A DNA stretch of 64,000 nt from JBAZYV01 sp041658345 (GTDB taxonomy: Bacteria > Patescibacteriota > Gracilibacteria > UBA1369 > 2-02-FULL-48-14). Position numbers and translations under genes: made by a program. The notes beneath the pieces were generated by a model. That model worked only from the letters and a program-made list of their open reading frames with translations, made no database searches and had not been told where the DNA came from. The DNA lies in NCBI GenBank assembly GCA_041658345.1, contig JBBAAK010000005.1, positions 19,202-83,201 on the forward strand, given 5' to 3'. Numbering within the stretch: the first letter of the stretch is position 1; each line of letters opens with the position of its first letter. This document shows, piece by piece, positions 61,422 through 64,000 of this stretch.

Positions 61422-61736
61422 ATGCAAAAAACACTACAGAATTTAGGCTCGGCTTCCTTTGTTTTTTTAATAATCTTTGGAGGCTTGCACATAAGCTCTT
61501 CAATCCTAATTGCAGAAGGAACAAATAATACGATTGTAAGTTTTTTATTTAATTCGCTCGACCTGCCATTCTTGCTCTCTGCACTTCTTTACGGAATCTC
61601 CCGCATAAGTTTGAATGCAGAACAAGTCACAGGAAATGCAAAAACAACACTTATAATTTGCACAGCGCTTGGAGTAGCCATTTTCTGCTCGGCTCTCTAC
61701 TTAAATTTTGCCCTACCGGATGCCAAACTCTTCTGA
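61422..61736 (+). CDS. Small membrane protein, unknown function
   Basis: 104 aa with about three membrane helices (ASFVFLIIFGGLHISSSILI, FLFNSLDLPFLLSALLYGIS, TTLIICTALGVAIFCSALYL). No recognised family. It begins a plus-strand group with the RibL-like gene (overlap 17 nt), ftsX and recO, probably one transcript from the leaderless promoter. Confidence 0.7.
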   Translation: MQKTLQNLGSASFVFLIIFGGLHISSSILIAEGTNNTIVSFLFNSLDLPFLLSALLYGISRISLNAEQVTGNAKTTLIICTALGVAIFCSALYLNFALPDAKLF

Positions 61737-62184
61737 TAAAAAAATCGTAATGGCCTTTGGAACTTTTGATTATTTCCATGCAGGCCATGAGAATTATCTA
61801 AAACAAGCAAAAGAACTTGGCGATACTTTAATTGTGGTTGTTGCACGTGATGAAACTGTAAAAAAAACCAAAGGAGAAAGCCCGTCTTTTAATGAAAAAA
61901 AACGCCTGCGCGATGTATCCGCCTGTAAATATGTGGATAAAGCGGTACTCGGCGATACGGATGATAAATATTATGTGATCAAAAAATACACTCCACAAAT
62001 TCTTGCACTGGGATATGATCAGTTCGTATTCACATACGGACTTGAGAAATTTTTTATCCAAGAAAAATTAAACGCCGAAATTGTAAGATTAAAGCCATTC
62101 GAACCGCAAACTTTTAAAAGCTCTATCCTTAAGGGCGCAAAAAATCCCAAATGCCAAAATTCACAAGATCAATCGGTAGATTAG
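61720..62184 (+). CDS. RibL-like nucleotidyltransferase (possible FAD synthetase)
   Basis: 154 aa cytidylyltransferase-fold protein from ATG 61720. The HxGH nucleotide site is in GTFDYFHAGHENYLKQA, with VVVARDETVKK, AVLGDTDDKYYVIKKY and ILALGYDQFVF. This order and wording closely resemble archaeal RibL, which makes FAD from FMN and ATP (or CTP). Glycerol-3-phosphate cytidylyltransferases are the main alternative. FAD synthesis is favoured because the riboflavin kinase at 43343 lacks its FAD synthetase domain. It overlaps both neighbours (17 and 34 nt). Confidence 0.8.
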   Translation: MPNSSDKKIVMAFGTFDYFHAGHENYLKQAKELGDTLIVVVARDETVKKTKGESPSFNEKKRLRDVSACKYVDKAVLGDTDDKYYVIKKYTPQILALGYDQFVFTYGLEKFFIQEKLNAEIVRLKPFEPQTFKSSILKGAKNPKCQNSQDQSVD

Positions 62185-63062
62185 CAAAACTTTCCACGCA
62201 AAATTTAAGCCGTAATTTGCTACTAAGCATCGCAACAACGGCAATGATTGGCCTGATACTTTTTGTGTTTAACATCATTATGGTTCTAAACGGCCTTACC
62301 CAGGGGAGCCTGGAAGAACTCAACAAAAAAATAGATTTGATTTTATACCTAAACAGCGAGGCATCCATTTACGAGATCACAGACATGATAAATGATCTCA
62401 AAGCCTATCCAAACGTAATAGAAGTGACTTACACAAGCAGTGAAAGCGCATTACAAGACTTTTTAGCCACTTATCCGGAAAAAGAAAATCCTTTTAGCAC
62501 CTATGGAATAGAAAACCCCCTGCCACAAAGTATTAAAATTGTGACCTCAGACCCAAGCCACCACCAAGATGTAACAGATTATTTGGCCGGGACCCCATAT
62601 GGAAAGCTTTTACAAGGCACGGAAAGCCTGGACGAAAACCAAGAAATAGTTGCAAGGCTTTTGAGCCTAACAGCATTCACAAAAAAACTACTGATAGGAG
62701 TGATTTTGACTTTTGTTTTCGGCACAGTGCTAATGGTTATGAATGCAATTAACTTGAGCATTTTCACCAGGAAAACAGAGATAAAAATAATGCAACTTGT
62801 TGGTGCCAAACCCAGAATGATTTTTTTACCCTTTATCTTTGAGGGAGTAGTTTACAGTATTATTGCAAACTTTTTTAGTTTGTTTTTGCTTCTATTTTTC
62901 TTACAAAGTACAGGCGTTTTGGACAATCTTTCGCTTAACAATTTTAACATTGCCGTGCTTGCCCCGCTTGAACTAATTGGTAGTATTTTGATAGGCGTTT
63001 TGGCGAGTTACTCGGCTACTTATTTTTATTTAAGGCACAATTTGCTTTTAGAAGATTCATGA
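62151..63062 (+). CDS. ftsX: Cell-division permease-like protein FtsX
   Basis: 303 aa. A short cytosolic N-terminus with the first membrane helix (SIATTAMIGLILFVFNIIMV), a large extracytoplasmic domain (about 45-175), then three C-terminal membrane helices (LIGVILTFVFGTVLMVMNA, IFEGVVYSIIANFFSLFLLL, LIGSILIGVLASYSATYFY). With FtsE it forms an ABC-like complex that activates cell-wall hydrolases. IFTRKTEIKIMQLVGA is the typical FtsE-coupling motif. ftsE is not adjacent here. Confidence 0.93.
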   Translation: MPKFTRSIGRLAKLSTQNLSRNLLLSIATTAMIGLILFVFNIIMVLNGLTQGSLEELNKKIDLILYLNSEASIYEITDMINDLKAYPNVIEVTYTSSESALQDFLATYPEKENPFSTYGIENPLPQSIKIVTSDPSHHQDVTDYLAGTPYGKLLQGTESLDENQEIVARLLSLTAFTKKLLIGVILTFVFGTVLMVMNAINLSIFTRKTEIKIMQLVGAKPRMIFLPFIFEGVVYSIIANFFSLFLLLFFLQSTGVLDNLSLNNFNIAVLAPLELIGSILIGVLASYSATYFYLRHNLLLEDS

Positions 63063-63637
63063 TTAAATCCTTCCGCGCCATCGTTATAAAAAGACGGCAA
63101 TTCATGGAAAACGATCTTTCGGTCGTTATACTTAATCAAGATGGAGACAGAATCGACGTAATTGCAAAGGGAGCTGGAACACCGGCCTCAAAAAGGCGTG
63201 CGCATTTGGAACCAATAAATTTGATTGATTGCACCCTTTACTACAGCAGAAATCATATCTATCTGCATGAAGTAAAATGCATAAAAAGTTTTGTTAATTT
63301 AAAGTCCAACTTGGATAGCATTACTCAAACGCAAAAGCTTTTACAAATAATAGAAAAAAACACATACCCGGAAAATCCTGATGCTCGTATTTTTGATTTA
63401 ATGCTTGAAACCATAGAATGTTTTAATCAAGCAGATCCACATCCTTTATCTCTGGAAATGGCACTTATTAAACTCGCAAACATAATGGGAATATTGCCAA
63501 ATTTTATCGAACTCGAACTCAAATATCGCAAGGCGATTGAATTTTTTAAAGTAAGTCACTCCTCTTCGCTAAAAAGGCTCACAACTAATCAAGAGGAAAA
63601 CAATACAATAAAAGTGGCAGTCCAAAATCTATTTTAA
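63059..63637 (+). CDS. recO: DNA repair protein RecO
   Basis: 192 aa, shorter than E. coli RecO (242). It helps load RecA onto SSB-coated DNA. The OB-fold is recognisable: FRAIVIKRRQFMENDLSVVI, DVIAKGAGTPASKRR and LEPINLIDCTLYYSRNHIYL. The helical second domain lacks the zinc cysteines and is reduced, as is common in small genomes. The ATG overlaps the ftsX stop (ATGA). Confidence 0.87.
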   Translation: MIKSFRAIVIKRRQFMENDLSVVILNQDGDRIDVIAKGAGTPASKRRAHLEPINLIDCTLYYSRNHIYLHEVKCIKSFVNLKSNLDSITQTQKLLQIIEKNTYPENPDARIFDLMLETIECFNQADPHPLSLEMALIKLANIMGILPNFIELELKYRKAIEFFKVSHSSSLKRLTTNQEENNTIKVAVQNLF

Positions 63638-63715
63638 TCCAAATAAAAAGTACTTACCCCCATCTTGATTTTATCCGTCTGCCAGGCATAAAAGGCGCAT
63701 TGATTGATGGCAAAA

Positions 63716-63733
63716 GGTGAGCGCGCACTCACC
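63716..63733. repeat. Hairpin GGTGAG-N6-CTCACC upstream of HNH gene 3
   Basis: GGTGAG (63716-63721), CGCGCA, CTCACC (63728-63733), 104 nt upstream of the HNH start. On the minus strand it is preceded by TAGACAAATTCAC, which resembles the TTGACAGATTCAC flank of palindrome copy A, so the hairpin may be a diverged relative of that family. Confidence 0.6.
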
Positions 63734-63819
63734 CGTGAATTTGTCTAGCAGAAATGATGGTTTTAACCTGTAAAATGGGGGAATTTTGTTGTAATATTTG
63801 GGCATATTAACAATGATTT

Positions 63820-64000
63820 ATGGAAACTAACTTACTTCCCAAAACAACCCACATCACAGACCAGGAACTTTACAGGATGGCCAGAATCTATGGCAAAAGA
63901 GCAATATTTTGGAGGAGGAAATTTATGGGGTTACTGCCGGAAATTTCTAAGCGCAAAATTTACGAAAAAAAAGGATTTAATAGCATTTATGAATTTTCTT
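63820..64000 (+). CDS. HNH-domain protein, paralog 3 of 3, 3' end outside the window
   Basis: The first 60 codons are present, opening METNLLPKTTHITDQELYRM. They contain the same N-terminal motifs as paralogs 1 and 2: WRRKFMGLLPEISKR and EKKGFNSIYEFS. Identity is highest with paralog 1 (WRRKF, GLLPE, GFNSI). The nuclease domain lies beyond the window edge, so completeness cannot be judged. A TAATAT -10 box (63792-63797) and the upstream hairpin mirror the arrangement before paralog 1. Confidence 0.8.
   Translation, partial: METNLLPKTTHITDQELYRMARIYGKRAIFWRRKFMGLLPEISKRKIYEKKGFNSIYEFS

Overview
The window looks like a piece of a compact bacterial chromosome of the Candidate Phyla Radiation (Patescibacteria), possibly Peregrinibacteria-like. 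That placement is inferred. The grounds are tightly packed or overlapping genes, short intergenic gaps, almost no Shine-Dalgarno sequences, a SecD-parvulin-SecF fusion, a TrmB-type regulator, many secreted SLH and calcium-repeat proteins, a short Mur ligase and an archaeal-type triosephosphate isomerase. TGA is an ordinary stop (ruvA, pyk, recO), so the UGA=Gly code of Gracilibacteria/Absconditabacteria does not apply. No prophage, IS element, CRISPR array or rRNA was found, and there is one tRNA (Arg, UCG).

Layout. 1-16.7 kb, all plus: tgt (5' end cut off), ruvA, an M24 peptidase, glmS, a large beta-helix/calcium-repeat surface protein, pyk, ruvC, a TPR protein, a prepilin peptidase, manC-like and secDF, then tRNA-Arg. 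16.8-27.2 kb: an unknown gene, priA, trpS and four S-layer-homology proteins, one with an HExxH metalloprotease-like domain and one with a C39-like cysteine protease. 27.3-31.5 kb: pyrG, a coiled-coil membrane protein, lgt and a small membrane protein, closed by a strong bidirectional terminator. 37.4-31.5 kb, minus: wecA/mraY-like, a lipoprotein, mntP, dnaG, rpoD and greA. 37.5-46 kb: a gene broken at a 9-G tract, two paralogous HNH proteins, truB, a secreted unknown, murE-like, a lone riboflavin kinase, an O-antigen-ligase-like protein and tpiA. 46.1-55.9 kb: two giant genes of unknown function (1484 and 1758 aa). 55.9-64 kb: holA, glnA divergent from a trmB-like regulator, gatCA, a RibL-like nucleotidyltransferase, ftsX, recO and the start of a third HNH paralog.

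Working together. glmS, manC-like, wecA-like, murE-like and the O-antigen-ligase-like protein supply envelope glycans. secDF, lgt and the prepilin peptidase export and process surface proteins, several of which probably bind the wall by SLH repeats. ruvA, ruvC, recO, priA, dnaG and holA serve replication and repair.

The most interesting signals are: (i) seven promoters whose -10 box ends exactly 6 nt before the ATG, predicting leaderless mRNAs; (ii) a dispersed palindromic repeat with conserved flanks and a core that changes symmetrically, one copy lying in frame inside an HNH gene; (iii) three HNH paralogs, two with a matching hairpin about 100-130 nt upstream; (iv) a SecD-SecF fusion carrying parvulin-like modules; (v) a possible split FMN/FAD route from a stand-alone riboflavin kinase and a RibL-like enzyme; (vi) a 9-G tract that splits a reading frame.
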